Positions 24,963 through 34,596 are shown, counted from the stretch's first letter. The stretch: 64,000 nucleotides of DNA from Streptomyces albospinus (GCF_014648695.1 NZ_BMRP01000002.1:43297-107296); one strand, 5' to 3'. The notes: generated from the letters alone by a model not told the origin. Numbers and translations: made by a program.

Positions 24963-25682
24963 GTGTACAGCGTTTCGTTCTCTCCCGCACAGGCCCGATC
25001 CGCGCGGGCCCGCGTGGGCCTGACCACGGCTCAGGTCGCCCAGGCCATGACGGCGTGCGGTGCGCCGGTGCGCCCCGAGCTGATCGAGGCATGGGAGTAC
25101 GGGGCCCAGCTCCCCACCGAGCCGCAGCTGTTCGCGCTGGCCGATGTGCTCTGGTGCCCGCCGGCCGTGCTGATGGGCGTGGAGCCGCGGACGCTGGCCG
25201 AGCACCGGATGGCGCGGCAGTTGAGCGCGGAACGGCTGGCGCAGCTCATCGGGATGGATCCCGACGCGTACCGGTCGGCGGAGGCGGCCAACCAGTGGCA
25301 CGGCGACTACCGGCAGACCAAGGCGCTGGTGGAGGCGCTGGGGCTGTCGCTGCGCAAGCTGATCGGAGTGATGGGCCGGGTCGACGAGTTGGCCGGGCAC
25401 CTGCGGGCGGCCGTCGAGGGGCGTTGGAAGTCCCATGTCGGGCCGGTCTGCGAGATCACGTCGCTGAACAGGACGCGGGTGAGCGATGCGCTGCGGGTGA
25501 TGCACGGGGAGTTCGCGGAGTTCGCCGAGCGGTACATGGGGCATGTGGTGGCCCGTAACGCCGACGCCCGGCTCAAGGAGGTCGCGGCCGAGCGGTCGGC
25601 GTATCTGCGCCGGCTGGTGGACCACTTCTGGGAGCTGATCGGGGAGGCGGGCGAGGCGCCGCCGTTCAACTCGGTGCACTGA
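24963..25682 (+). CDS. XRE-family helix-turn-helix protein with two HTH units
   Basis: A 239-residue protein. Residues ~8-60 form an HTH of the XRE type (ARSARARVGLTTAQVAQAM ... AWEYGAQLPTEPQLFALADVL), and a second similar unit occupies ~72-120 (RMARQLSAERLAQLIGMDPDAYR). The C-terminal half is helical (LAGHLRAAVEGRW; AERYMGHVVARNADARLKEV). The protein begins VYSVSFSPAQARSARARVG, a start I recall as conserved in Streptomyces; GTG 24963 fits it, while GTG 24942 is an alternative. Probably a DNA-binding regulator of unknown target. Confidence 0.8.
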   Translation: MYSVSFSPAQARSARARVGLTTAQVAQAMTACGAPVRPELIEAWEYGAQLPTEPQLFALADVLWCPPAVLMGVEPRTLAEHRMARQLSAERLAQLIGMDPDAYRSAEAANQWHGDYRQTKALVEALGLSLRKLIGVMGRVDELAGHLRAAVEGRWKSHVGPVCEITSLNRTRVSDALRVMHGEFAEFAERYMGHVVARNADARLKEVAAERSAYLRRLVDHFWELIGEAGEAPPFNSVH

Positions 25683-25698
25683 GCGCAGGGCCGGCGAC

Positions 25699-25740
25699 GG
25701 GGAGGGGCGGGGAGGAGCCGGGGCCGCCCTGCCCCTCCCC
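25699..25740. terminator. Bidirectional hairpin between convergent genes
   Basis: GGGGAGGGGC (25699-25708) and GCCCCTCCCC (25731-25740) pair perfectly with an inner GC-rich loop, between stops at 25682 and 25756. Confidence 0.55.
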
Positions 25741-25755
25741 GCGGAACACCGGGCG

Positions 25756-27198
25756 TCAGTACGCGCTCTGAGGGCGCGGCGGCTGCTCGGTCGCCGCCGG
25801 CTCGTCGTCGTCCGCGAACTCGTCCCAGTCGATCTCCATCGACTTGCGGCGGGTGAAGACGTTGAAGAAGAGGTTCAGCACGATCGCGGTCAGCCCGCCG
25901 AGTGTGATGCCGCTGTCGAGGACCGCCTTGACGTCCTGCGGCATCCGGTCGAAGAACGGCCCGACGGCGCTGGGCAGGAAGGACGCGCCCAGACTGACGG
26001 CCAGGATCAGGGCGTTGCGCTCCTCGCGGAGGTCCACCTTGCCCAGGATCTGGATGCCGACCGCGGCGACCATGCCGAACATGGAGAGCGCGGCGCCGCC
26101 GAGCACCGGGTGCGGGATCGCGGCGACCAGCGAGCCGGCCTTCGGCAGCAGTCCCAGCACGATCATGATGCCGCCGGCGGCGACCACCACGAACCGGCTC
26201 ATCACCTTGGACATCCGGACCAGGCCGATGTTCTCGGCAAAGGCCACGTAGGGAAAGGAGTTGAAGATTCCGCCGAGGACGGTGGCGACGCCGTCGGCGC
26301 GCAGGGCCCTGGCGACCGTGTCGTTGCTGACCGGCTTGCGGGTGATCTCGCCGATGGCGTAGACGTCGCCGGTGGTCTCCACCATCGTGATCAGCATGAC
26401 GACGATCATCGCGAGGATCGGGAACGGCTCGAACTTGGGCATCCCGTAGTGGAACGGGGTGCTGACGCCGAACCAGTCGGCGTGCCCCACCGCGCTGAAA
26501 TCCGCATCGCCGAGCAGCCAGGCGGCGGCGGTGCCGGCGACGAGTCCGAGAAGTACCGCGACGCTGCTGAGAATCGGCTTCCCGAGCCGGACGACGGCGA
26601 GAATGAACAGCAGGGTGCCGAGGGCGTATCCGAGGTTCTTGAGGTCGCCGTATTCGGGCCTGCCCGTCAACTGGGCGCCGCCGGCCGCGTCCTGGAGGGC
26701 CTGCGGTATGAGGGTGAAGCCGATGATGGTGAGGATGGTGCCGATGACGACCGGCGGGAAATACTTCACCAACTTGCTGAAGAACGGGGCGAAAAGGAAC
26801 GTCGCGATACCGGCCGTGATGACCGCGCCGTAGACGACCAGCAGTCCGGCGGTGCCGCCGCCCGCGCCCAGTCCGATGGCGATCATCGGGGAGACCGCGG
26901 TGAAGGTGGCGCCCTGGACGAGCGGCAGCCGCGCGCCGATCTTCCAGATGCCGAACGCCTGGATGATCGAGGCGATTCCGCAGGTCAGCAGGTCCGCGTT
27001 GATCAGGTAGACGAGTTCGTCGTGGGACAGGCCGATGGCGTTGCCGAGCAGGATCGGAACGATGACCGCCGCCGCGTAGAAGGCGAGGACGTGCTGGAAA
27101 CCGTAGAGCGTGAGCTTGCCGAGCGGGAGCACCTCGTCGACGGGATGGGCTTCCCGGCCGGGGAATTGCTGGGGGGATTGTCGCGCGCGTCGTGCCAT
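25756..27198 (-). CDS. NCS2 family uracil/xanthine permease
   Basis: A 480-residue nucleobase:cation symporter of the NAT/NCS2 family with about 14 membrane segments. It has the TM1 motif GFQHVLAFYAAAVIVP, the QGATFTAVSPM loop and the substrate motif ETTGDVYAIGE. The acidic C-terminal tail (IDWDEFADDDEPAATE) is cytoplasmic. Purines or uracil are the likely substrates; I cannot choose between them. ATG 27198 is the family start, with AAGGCAG upstream; the frame continues to 27297 through a repeat region that is probably promoter. It is divergent from the FHA-ABC gene. Confidence 0.88.
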   Translation of the reverse strand: MARRARQSPQQFPGREAHPVDEVLPLGKLTLYGFQHVLAFYAAAVIVPILLGNAIGLSHDELVYLINADLLTCGIASIIQAFGIWKIGARLPLVQGATFTAVSPMIAIGLGAGGGTAGLLVVYGAVITAGIATFLFAPFFSKLVKYFPPVVIGTILTIIGFTLIPQALQDAAGGAQLTGRPEYGDLKNLGYALGTLLFILAVVRLGKPILSSVAVLLGLVAGTAAAWLLGDADFSAVGHADWFGVSTPFHYGMPKFEPFPILAMIVVMLITMVETTGDVYAIGEITRKPVSNDTVARALRADGVATVLGGIFNSFPYVAFAENIGLVRMSKVMSRFVVVAAGGIMIVLGLLPKAGSLVAAIPHPVLGGAALSMFGMVAAVGIQILGKVDLREERNALILAVSLGASFLPSAVGPFFDRMPQDVKAVLDSGITLGGLTAIVLNLFFNVFTRRKSMEIDWDEFADDDEPAATEQPPRPQSAY

Positions 27199-27243
27199 CT
27201 CTGCCTTGCCTTCACGAGGTAGGTGAATAAGAAGGAACGCCTG

Positions 27244-27269
27244 GCCCTGCATTGCAGTGCCCTGCATTG
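27244..27269. repeat. Direct repeat upstream of the NCS2 permease
   Basis: GCCCTGCATTG occurs twice with a 15-base period (27244-27254 and 27259-27269), 46-71 bases upstream of the permease start. A perfect palindrome TTCCATGGAA lies at 27327-27336. Both are placed where a regulator of nucleobase uptake could bind. Confidence 0.5.
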
Positions 27270-27439
27270 TGTATTGCGTCCCGGTTCGCCTGGACATCCT
27301 TCGATCGGCGGAGCAAAGTCCAGCATTTCCATGGAATTTGCAGGTGCGGGCTCATCGGGGCGATCACCTTAGTTGACCCCCGCCGTTCCGCGCGAGTAAC
27401 CGCGGGCGGGCGCGGGGAAGCCGCCGTAAAATCTGAGAT

Positions 27440-29800
27440 ATGGCTGAGCGGCCGGATGCGCCCACTGCGCCCGAACTCGTCGTCGAGTCCGACGGCGGCA
27501 CTCAGGTGATCAGCCCGAGCCACGCGTATCACGTGGGCCGGGACCCGGCCAGCGACCTCGTGCTCAGTGACTCCCGGGTCTCCTGGCACCACGCCGTGCT
27601 GCGCGCCACCGAAGGCCACTGGCTGGTGGAGGACGAGGGCAGCACGAACGGCACGTACACCGACGGGCGGCGGGTGCAGCAGTCCGGAGTCGGGCCGGGC
27701 AGCGTGATCCGCTTCGGCAACCCCGCCGACGGCCCGTGCGCGGTGCTCACCGGCATCCCCCGGCCCAAGCAGCCGGGGCGGCCGTCGTCCGTGTCGTATC
27801 CGGCGGCCACCCACACCTTCCGGCAGCCCAGCTCGGTCCGGCCGCTGCCGTCGGCGCGCACCACCCGTATCGGCCGGGCGGCCGACAACGACCTGGTGGT
27901 CGACGACCTGGCGGTCTCGCGGCACCACGCCGAACTGCGCGCCGGGCCCGGCGGCTACGAACCCGGAGGCTACGACATCGTGGACCTGGGAAGCCACAAC
28001 GGCACTTACCTCAACGGCCGTCCCGTCGAGCGCGCCCCGGTGCTGCCCGGCGACATCGTCGGCATCGGCAACTCCGCGTTCGTCCTCGTCGGCGACGAGC
28101 TACAGGAGTTCGTGGACACCGGCGAGATCTCGCTGGACGTGCAGGAGCTCTCCGTGCGAGTCGGCCCGAACCGGGACCGCAGGACCCTGCTCGACCAGGT
28201 GTCCTTCCCGGTGGGCGAGAAGTCGCTGCTGGCCGTGGTCGGGCCGAGCGGGGCGGGCAAGTCGACGCTGCTGAACGCGCTGACCGGGCTGCGGCCGGCC
28301 GACGCGGGCACCGTGCTCTACGACGGCCGCGACCTCTACCGCGACTACGCCGAGCTGCGCCGGCGCATCGGACTCGTACCGCAGGACGACATCCTGCACA
28401 CCCAGCTCACCGTCCGCCGGGCCCTCGGTTACGCGGCGGAGCTGCGGTTCCCCGAGGACACCGCCCCGGCCGAACGGGAGGCCCGGGTCGACGAGGTGAT
28501 CCGGGAACTGGGCCTCGTCGAGCGGGCCGACCTGCCGATCCACCGCCTCTCGGGCGGCCAGCGCAAGCGCGTCAGCGTGGCGCTGGAGCTGCTGACGAAG
28601 CCGTCGCTGCTGTTCCTCGACGAGCCGACCTCCGGCCTCGACCCGGGGATGGACCGGTCGGTGATGCACATGCTGCGCGGGCTGGCGGACGACGGCCGCA
28701 CGGTCATCGTGGTCACCCACAGCGTGCTGAGCCTGGACGTCTGCGACCGGCTGCTGGTGATGGCGCCGGGCGGCAGCATCGCGTACTACGGGCCGCCGGA
28801 GGAGGCGCTGCCGTTCTTCGGGTTCGTGGAGTGGCCGGAGGCGTTCGAGGCCTTTGAGAACGATCAAGGCCGGGACTGGGCGGGCGAGTTCCGGGCCTCG
28901 CCGCTGTACCGGCGGTATGTGGCCGCGGAGACCCGGCAGCCGCGGCGGGCCCCCGAGCCGCGCGAACCGGTGGCCGCGCCCACGAGCCGGCACCGGGGCA
29001 GGCAGCTGTGGACGCTGATGCGGCGGTACGCGGCGGCGCTGTCGTCGGACCGGACGTTCCTGATCATCATGGTGGCGCTGCCGTTCGTGATGGGCGGGAT
29101 GGCCCACGGCCTGAGCACCGGGAAACTGACCACGGACTCGGCGTCGAACGTGCTGCTGATCCTGTGCGTCGGCGCGGTGCTGACCGGTGCCGCCAACGCG
29201 GTCCGCGAGCTGGTCAAGGAGCGGGTGATCTACCAGCGGGAGCGGGCGGTGGGGCTGTCCCGGTCGGCGTATCTGCTGTCGAAGGTGCTGGTGTTGGGGA
29301 CCGTCACGGTGGTCCAGGCGGTGGTGCTGACGCTGGTCGCGCTGGTCGGGGTGGACCTCAACGCACCGGGCGGCAAAGGGGTGCTGATGCCGCCGCTGCT
29401 CGAAATCACGCTGGCCGTGGCGCTGTTGGCGTTCACCGCGATGATGTCGGGCCTGCTGGTGTCCGCGCTGGTACGCAAGGAGGAGGTCACCATGCCGCTG
29501 CTGGTCCTCCTCGCGATCATCCAGGTGGTGTTCTGCGGGGCGCTGCACTCGCTGCGCAACACGCCGGTGCTGGAGCAGTTGTCGTGGCTGGTGCCGTCCC
29601 ACTGGGCGCTCGGGGCCATGGCGGGCACCATCGACCTGCACCGGCTCCAGCCGGGACCGATCACCTCGGATCCGCTGTTCCGGCACGCGGTCGGCCCGTG
29701 GCTGCTGGACATGGGGATGCTGGTGGTGCTGTCGGTGGTGCTCGGCTTCCTCGTCTACCGGCTGCTGCGGCGGCACGAGCCCGAGATCATGCGTCGGTAG
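27440..29800 (+). CDS. ABC transporter with two FHA domains (Rv1747-like)
   Basis: A 786-residue full-length half-transporter. Two phosphothreonine-binding FHA domains come first (~15-85: HVGRDPASDLVL, SWHHAVLR, STNGTYTDG; ~138-215: RIGRAADNDLVV, SRHHAEL, SHNGTYLNG). Then comes an ABC ATPase of the ABCG type (~225-460) with Walker A GPSGAGKST, signature LSGGQRKR and Walker B LLFLDEPTSGLD, then six TM segments (~525-780). The architecture matches M. tuberculosis Rv1747, whose FHA domains dock the kinase PknF. Here a Ser/Thr kinase gene lies two genes downstream, so phosphorylation-controlled export is likely. The substrate is unknown (a lipid or cell-envelope precursor in the Mtb case). Confidence 0.9.
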   Translation: MAERPDAPTAPELVVESDGGTQVISPSHAYHVGRDPASDLVLSDSRVSWHHAVLRATEGHWLVEDEGSTNGTYTDGRRVQQSGVGPGSVIRFGNPADGPCAVLTGIPRPKQPGRPSSVSYPAATHTFRQPSSVRPLPSARTTRIGRAADNDLVVDDLAVSRHHAELRAGPGGYEPGGYDIVDLGSHNGTYLNGRPVERAPVLPGDIVGIGNSAFVLVGDELQEFVDTGEISLDVQELSVRVGPNRDRRTLLDQVSFPVGEKSLLAVVGPSGAGKSTLLNALTGLRPADAGTVLYDGRDLYRDYAELRRRIGLVPQDDILHTQLTVRRALGYAAELRFPEDTAPAEREARVDEVIRELGLVERADLPIHRLSGGQRKRVSVALELLTKPSLLFLDEPTSGLDPGMDRSVMHMLRGLADDGRTVIVVTHSVLSLDVCDRLLVMAPGGSIAYYGPPEEALPFFGFVEWPEAFEAFENDQGRDWAGEFRASPLYRRYVAAETRQPRRAPEPREPVAAPTSRHRGRQLWTLMRRYAAALSSDRTFLIIMVALPFVMGGMAHGLSTGKLTTDSASNVLLILCVGAVLTGAANAVRELVKERVIYQRERAVGLSRSAYLLSKVLVLGTVTVVQAVVLTLVALVGVDLNAPGGKGVLMPPLLEITLAVALLAFTAMMSGLLVSALVRKEEVTMPLLVLLAIIQVVFCGALHSLRNTPVLEQLSWLVPSHWALGAMAGTIDLHRLQPGPITSDPLFRHAVGPWLLDMGMLVVLSVVLGFLVYRLLRRHEPEIMRR

Positions 29801-29839
29801 CCGAGAGGGCGCGCGGCTGCGCGCGCCGAGGAGGCGCTT

Positions 29840-30571
29840 GTGACCTCGCCGGACTTCCTTCCCAGCCATGTCGTCCCGCCGGGCGGGCTGGCGACCTGGG
29901 CGGCGCCGGACGCCACCCGGCCGCTGGTGCCGCTCGATCCGCTGCTGCCGGTGCAGGTCGTCGAGCGGCGCGGCGACTGGGCGCTGGCGCTCTGCTCCAA
30001 CGGCTGGTCGGCATGGGTGGACGGGCGGCTGCTGCTGTCCGTACCGCACGGCCCGCCGGCCGCCGGTCAGCCCGCCGCCCGGACCGCGGACCCCCGGCCG
30101 CTGCTGGGCACCGCGGAGGACGCGCTCGGCCGCTACCGGCAGCTGGTGGACGAGCTGCTGGCCGGGCAGCTGGACGGGGAGTCGTTCGGTGCACGGACCC
30201 GGGGGACGCGGGTGGGGGTGGTGGTCGACGGCGACGCGGTGTGGCTCTACGACGCGCGGCACGAGCGGTGGTGCTACTGCGACGGGGCGGCGCTCCAGAC
30301 GTTCGCGGTGGCACGGGAGCCCTCGGCGGATGCGGGCGAGGCCGGCGAGGCGGGGAACGCGGGGAGCTCAGTGGGGGCCGACGCGGGACGGGGTACGGGT
30401 GCGGCTTCGGGGCCGGGGTACGCCTCGGGGCCGGCGCCGTCGCGTGTCCACGCCTGGCCGGAGCGACCGCCCGCACCCCCGCCGCAGCGGCCGGACGCCG
30501 GCTCCGGCGGCTCCGCCGAGCCGGGCGGCCCGCCGCCCGCCCCGCCCCGGCAGCCGGGTGACTTCCGGTGA
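29840..30571 (+). CDS. Hypothetical protein with SH3-like N-terminal domain
   Basis: A 243-residue protein between an FHA-ABC transporter and a kinase. Residues ~15-68 resemble a bacterial SH3-like barrel (LPVQVVERRGDWALALCSNGWSAWVDGRLL). A helical segment with DALGRYRQLVDELLAG follows, then VGVVVDGDAVWLYDARHERW. The last 90 residues are Gly/Ala/Pro-rich. GTG 29840 has a strong GAGGAGG ribosome binding site, and the end overlaps the kinase start by four bases (GTGA). A scaffold or regulatory role for the neighbouring kinase is an inference only. Confidence 0.78.
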   Translation: MTSPDFLPSHVVPPGGLATWAAPDATRPLVPLDPLLPVQVVERRGDWALALCSNGWSAWVDGRLLLSVPHGPPAAGQPAARTADPRPLLGTAEDALGRYRQLVDELLAGQLDGESFGARTRGTRVGVVVDGDAVWLYDARHERWCYCDGAALQTFAVAREPSADAGEAGEAGNAGSSVGADAGRGTGAASGPGYASGPAPSRVHAWPERPPAPPPQRPDAGSGGSAEPGGPPPAPPRQPGDFR

Positions 30572-31593
30572 ACGGGGAGCCCGCGCAGCGGAACCACTCC
30601 ACGGTCCCCGACTCCTCCGGTCTGCCGGGCCGCCGGATCGCCGGGTATCTGCTCCAGGAGGAGATCGGGCGGGGCGGCATGGCGGTGGTCTACCGGGCCG
30701 AGGACCTGAAGCTGGGCCGCACGGTGGCGCTGAAGCTGCTGGCACCCGAACTGGCCCGCAACGACACCTTCCGCAAGCGGTTCGCGCACGAGTCGCGGGT
30801 GGCCGCGGCGATCGACCATCCGCACATCGTGCCGGTCTTCGAGGCCGGGGAGACCGAGGGGCTGCTCTACATCGCGATGCGCTACGTCCAGGGCTGCGAT
30901 CTGCGGGCGTTGCTGGACCGCGACGGCCGGCTGTCGCTGGAGACCGCCTGCCGGATCGCGCTCCAGGTGGCCTCCGCGCTGGACGCCGCCCATGCGCACG
31001 ACCTGGTCCACCGCGACGTCAAACCGGGCAACATCCTGGTCGCCGAGGGCACGGACAGCGACCGGCCGGAGCACGTCTATCTGACCGACTTCGGGCTGAC
31101 GAAGAAGTCCCTGTCGCTGACCGGCTTCACCAGCGTCGGCCAGTTCGTCGGCACGCTCGACTACGTGGCGCCCGAGCAGATCTCCGGTCGCCCGGTGGAC
31201 GGCCGGTGCGATGTGTACGGGCTGGCCTGCGTCGCCTACGAGATGCTGACCGGGTCGCCGCCGTTCCGGCGCGAGGACGACATGGCGCTGCTCTGGGCGC
31301 ATCAGTACGACCCCCCGCCGGCCCCCAGCGAGCTGCGGCCCGACCTGCCGCCGGGCGTCGACGCGGTGTTCGCCCGGGGGCTGGCCAAGACGCCCGAGGA
31401 CCGTTACGAGACCTGCCGGGGCTTCGCGGGGGCGCTCCGGGCGGCGGGGCGGACCGCGCCGCCGGGTGCCGCGCCCCCGGCGCCCGCGCCGACGCGGGTG
31501 GACACCCGGGCGGCCCGGGACGCCCTGCGGGGCACCGCTCCGCCGCCGCCACCGCGCTGGGCGATCCCGATGTTCCCGGGCCGCGGCGCCTGA
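30568..31593 (+). CDS. Soluble Ser/Thr protein kinase (PknF-like context)
   Basis: A 341-residue Hanks-type kinase. Motifs: G-loop IGRGGMAVVY, catalytic Lys in VALKLLAPEL, HRDVKPGNIL, DFGLTKK and APEQ, all intact. The activation segment is Ser/Thr-rich (SLSLTGFTSVGQFVGT), giving likely autophosphorylation sites. There is no membrane segment or extracellular sensor; the C-terminal ~60 residues are Pro/Ala-rich, so the kinase is cytosolic. Translation is coupled to the SH3-like gene, and the operon begins with an FHA-domain transporter, the probable substrate, by analogy to PknF-Rv1747. Confidence 0.92.
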   Translation: MNGEPAQRNHSTVPDSSGLPGRRIAGYLLQEEIGRGGMAVVYRAEDLKLGRTVALKLLAPELARNDTFRKRFAHESRVAAAIDHPHIVPVFEAGETEGLLYIAMRYVQGCDLRALLDRDGRLSLETACRIALQVASALDAAHAHDLVHRDVKPGNILVAEGTDSDRPEHVYLTDFGLTKKSLSLTGFTSVGQFVGTLDYVAPEQISGRPVDGRCDVYGLACVAYEMLTGSPPFRREDDMALLWAHQYDPPPAPSELRPDLPPGVDAVFARGLAKTPEDRYETCRGFAGALRAAGRTAPPGAAPPAPAPTRVDTRAARDALRGTAPPPPPRWAIPMFPGRGA

Positions 31594-31630
31594 GGCCCGT
31601 GCAGGAGGCGACCCGGGGCGCGGGGCTCGA

Positions 31631-32977
31631 TCAGCGGTCCGGCGGGCCGGCGTCCCCCGCGTCCCGGACCTCTCCGCGGTGGCGTACCCGCCGGGCGAGC
31701 AGGCTGCCGAGGAATCCGGTGACCAGGCCCCAGGCGGCGCCCACCCCGACCAGCCGCCACAGCTGCGGCTCAAGGGTGACCCCGCCGCCGAGGTTGCCGG
31801 CAAGGTCGCCGACGCCGATCAGGGAGAGCCCGTAGTGGGCGTCGATCCGGGTGGCCAGTCCGACGACGAGCAGGGTGAGCGCCAGGGCCACCGCCATCTC
31901 CAGGGCGCAGCGCCAGGCCGGCAGCCGGGCCGGGGAGCGGACCGCGGCGGTGAACGCGGCACCGAGCAGCACCACGGCCGCCAGCACCACCAGCAGCCAG
32001 ACCCGCCCGTCGTACTCCCCGATCGAGCCGAGATCGAGGGTGTGCGCTCCGCGCCGCGTGTGCAGCACCTCGTCCAGGACGTGCGGCAGCGGCAGCCCGA
32101 GGGCCTTGTCGGCGTGGCCGACCCAGCCGCCGCCGGTGCCGATGCCCAGCGCCAGCCAGGCCAGGTTGGGCAGTCCGAGCAGGATGACCGCGAGCGTCTG
32201 CGCCGGCCGGTCCCCGGCGACCAGTTCGATCACGCCGACGACCAGCCCGATCGCCACGTAGACCAGCAGCGTCAGCAGCATCGCGTACGCGGGCGGCCGT
32301 ACGGAGTCCTGGAAGTGCAGCAGCCGGGAGGAGAGCGGCGCCTTGCGGGAGACGAGGAAGGTCAGCACGAGCACCGCCAGCACCCACAGCAGCCCGAAGC
32401 CGAGGGTGGCCGGGATGTCGGCGCGGAAGCCGACGGTGGGGGTGGTGCCGAGCACGGCGCCGAGCTCGTCGGCGATGTCGTTGCCGACGGTGAGGGTGAA
32501 GTCGTGGTGGGCGGCGAGCGCGAGCAACAGCAGAAGGACCAGCCAGCACACGACCGTACGGGCGATCCGGCCGAGCAGTTCGCCCGCGGAGGCCACCGCG
32601 CGGTGGCGCAGCGGCAGCAGGAAGACGGCTGCGGTCACCAGGGCGCCGGCGAGGGTCACCGACAGCGGTACGACGTCGAGGGCGGCGTTCGCCTGGACGA
32701 TGATCCCGGCGTCGCCGGCGGCGCCGACCGAACCGCCGGCCGCGGTGACGACGGCCGCCGCCACGACTGCGGGGAACGCCCCGCCGGGCAGGCCGGCCGC
32801 GCCGGCGGCCCACAGGCCGAGGGCGGCGACCACCAGCATCGTCACCATGCCGGCCAGGGCGGTGCCGAGGGCTTCCGCCCAGCCCCGGAGGAACGGCGGG
32901 GCACCGCCGGCCGGCGCGCCTCCGGGAGGTGCCGGGCTTCCGGAGCCGGCCGCCGCCGGGCCGCGCATCTGGCTCAC
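31631..32977 (-). CDS. Streptophobe-type multi-pass membrane protein
   Basis: A 448-residue very hydrophobic protein with about ten to twelve TM segments and a short Pro/Gly-rich N-terminus. The pattern (VVPLSVTLAGALVTAAVFLL; TVGFRADIPATLGFGLLWVL; DSVRPPAYAMLL) fits the Streptomyces-specific streptophobe family, of unknown function. These genes often neighbour Ser/Thr kinase or DUF6777 genes, as here. GTG 32977 follows AGGAGG closely; ATG 32968 is an alternative. The frame is open to 33643 but that part is the mirror of the next gene. Confidence 0.82.
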   Translation of the reverse strand: MSQMRGPAAAGSGSPAPPGGAPAGGAPPFLRGWAEALGTALAGMVTMLVVAALGLWAAGAAGLPGGAFPAVVAAAVVTAAGGSVGAAGDAGIIVQANAALDVVPLSVTLAGALVTAAVFLLPLRHRAVASAGELLGRIARTVVCWLVLLLLLALAAHHDFTLTVGNDIADELGAVLGTTPTVGFRADIPATLGFGLLWVLAVLVLTFLVSRKAPLSSRLLHFQDSVRPPAYAMLLTLLVYVAIGLVVGVIELVAGDRPAQTLAVILLGLPNLAWLALGIGTGGGWVGHADKALGLPLPHVLDEVLHTRRGAHTLDLGSIGEYDGRVWLLVVLAAVVLLGAAFTAAVRSPARLPAWRCALEMAVALALTLLVVGLATRIDAHYGLSLIGVGDLAGNLGGGVTLEPQLWRLVGVGAAWGLVTGFLGSLLARRVRHRGEVRDAGDAGPPDR

Positions 32978-33188
32978 GCTGCCTCCTGCGGGGCGCGGTA
33001 CGGGGACGAGGGGCGGGCCCCGGATGCTGTTCCCGGGGCGGGGGTTGGCGTCCCGGCCACCGTAAGCACGGGGCCGCCGCCCCGCTTGCGGAGCGCGGCG
33101 GTCCGCGGCACACAATGGTCTGAAACCTGAACAGATACGGGCAAAATCCGCGGAGACGGATCGCCCGGCAGCGTCGGAAGAGGGACCC

Positions 33189-34415
33189 GTGACATCTCCA
33201 CCGCCGCCGGAAGGCCGGCCGACGGGGCAGCCGACCGGCCCCCCGTCGGGGCCGCTGTCCGAGCCCCCGCACGAACCGACCCGCCCCTGGCAGCAGCCGG
33301 AGCAGCCCACCGCCCTGGGCGGGCCGACTCCCCCGCGCGGCCCCGGTGACGGAGGGGGCGACGGAGGCGGAGGCGGCGGCGGGGACGGCGGCGGGCAGCC
33401 CTGGTGGCGGTCCGCGCCGCGGGTGGCGATCATCGTGGGCGCGGTGGTGGTGGCCGTGGTGCTGGCCGTGGTGTTCACCCACATGGGAGGCGGCTCCGGC
33501 AAGGGCGAGCTGTTCCTGGAACCGGCCGGCGCCGCCGGCCGCGACCCGTTCACCGAGTCGACCGTGACGCAATCCGGCGCGTCCACCTCGCCGTCCTCGA
33601 TGCCCAGCCCGCCCGCCAGGGGGGACGGCAAGATCGCCACCATCGAAGGGTCGGCGCCCGGTCTGTACGGCGGGAGCCGCGACGCCGCGAGCTGCGACGT
33701 CGAGAAGCAGATCCGCTACCTGAACGCCAACCCGGAGAAGGCGCGGGCGTTCGCCACCGTCGAGGGCAAGGACCCGGGCGCGCTGCCGGCGTATCTGCGG
33801 TCGCTGACCTCCGTACAGCTGCTGGCGGACACCCGGGTGACCAACTACGGCTACAAGGACGGCCGGGCGACCGGCTACCAGGCGGTGCTCCAGGCGGGCA
33901 CCGCGGTGCTGGTCGATGCGTACGGGATGCCGCGGGTGCGCTGCGCGTGCGGGAACCCGCTGACGCCGCCGGCCGCCATCCAGGGCACACCGAAGCCGGC
34001 GGGCAAGCCCTGGCCGGGCTACCAGGCGTCGAAGACGGTGGCGGTCCGGCCGGCGCCGGCGCCGGTCGGCAGCTTCGTGCTGCTCGACCCGGAGACGGGG
34101 CAGTACTTCAAGCGCCCCAAGAGCGACGACGGCAGTACGGACACCCCGACGCCACCGCCGTCGGAATCCCCGTTCGGCACCGGGTCGCCCTCGTCGTCGG
34201 GATCCACGTCGGCGTCGCCGGGGTCCCCTTCCGGGTCCGGGGGCTCGTCGTCCGGCCCGACGTCGCCCAGTGGGACATCACCCCGTTCGACCTCGCCGGG
34301 GTCACCCGGATCGCCGGGATCGCCGGGATCGGCGCCCCCGCCGGTCACCACCGGGCCCGGCACGACACAGGGATCCACCGCCCCGCCGCAGCCCGGCACC
34401 CCCGGCACGTCGTGA
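33189..34415 (+). CDS. DUF6777-type membrane-anchored protein
   Basis: A 408-residue protein with a Pro/Gly-rich cytoplasmic N-terminus, one TM (~78-96), and an extracytoplasmic domain of about 190 residues with GSAPGLYGGSRDAASCDVEK and RVRCACGNPLTPP, three cysteines that may form a disulfide. The last 100 residues are a Ser/Pro/Gly/Thr-rich tail. The core matches what I recall as DUF6777. It is divergent from the streptophobe gene. GTG 33189 follows GAAGAGGGACCC. Function unknown; the tail could span the cell wall. Confidence 0.8.
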   Translation: MTSPPPPEGRPTGQPTGPPSGPLSEPPHEPTRPWQQPEQPTALGGPTPPRGPGDGGGDGGGGGGGDGGGQPWWRSAPRVAIIVGAVVVAVVLAVVFTHMGGGSGKGELFLEPAGAAGRDPFTESTVTQSGASTSPSSMPSPPARGDGKIATIEGSAPGLYGGSRDAASCDVEKQIRYLNANPEKARAFATVEGKDPGALPAYLRSLTSVQLLADTRVTNYGYKDGRATGYQAVLQAGTAVLVDAYGMPRVRCACGNPLTPPAAIQGTPKPAGKPWPGYQASKTVAVRPAPAPVGSFVLLDPETGQYFKRPKSDDGSTDTPTPPPSESPFGTGSPSSSGSTSASPGSPSGSGGSSSGPTSPSGTSPRSTSPGSPGSPGSPGSAPPPVTTGPGTTQGSTAPPQPGTPGTS

Positions 34416-34468
34416 CCAGGGCGGCCCGGCAGCGGCACCACCCAGGACACTCGGCCCGTTCCGGCGCC

Positions 34469-34498
34469 TTGGATATCGAACTGTGTCCTAATTAATCG
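34469..34498 (+). promoter_or_regulatory. Possible promoter of the L,D-transpeptidase gene
   Basis: TTGGAT (34469-34474) and TAATCG (34493-34498) with an 18-base spacer, in an AT-rich island about 100 bases upstream of the start. Only a weak match to a vegetative promoter. Confidence 0.35.
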
Positions 34499-34596
34499 AT
34501 GCATCGCACAACCTCCGAAGCAGACAAAACGTCTGGATATACGGCGGATGCCACGGGCTCCGCCGCTCCCAGTCGTTCTGCTTTGGAGGGACCTTC

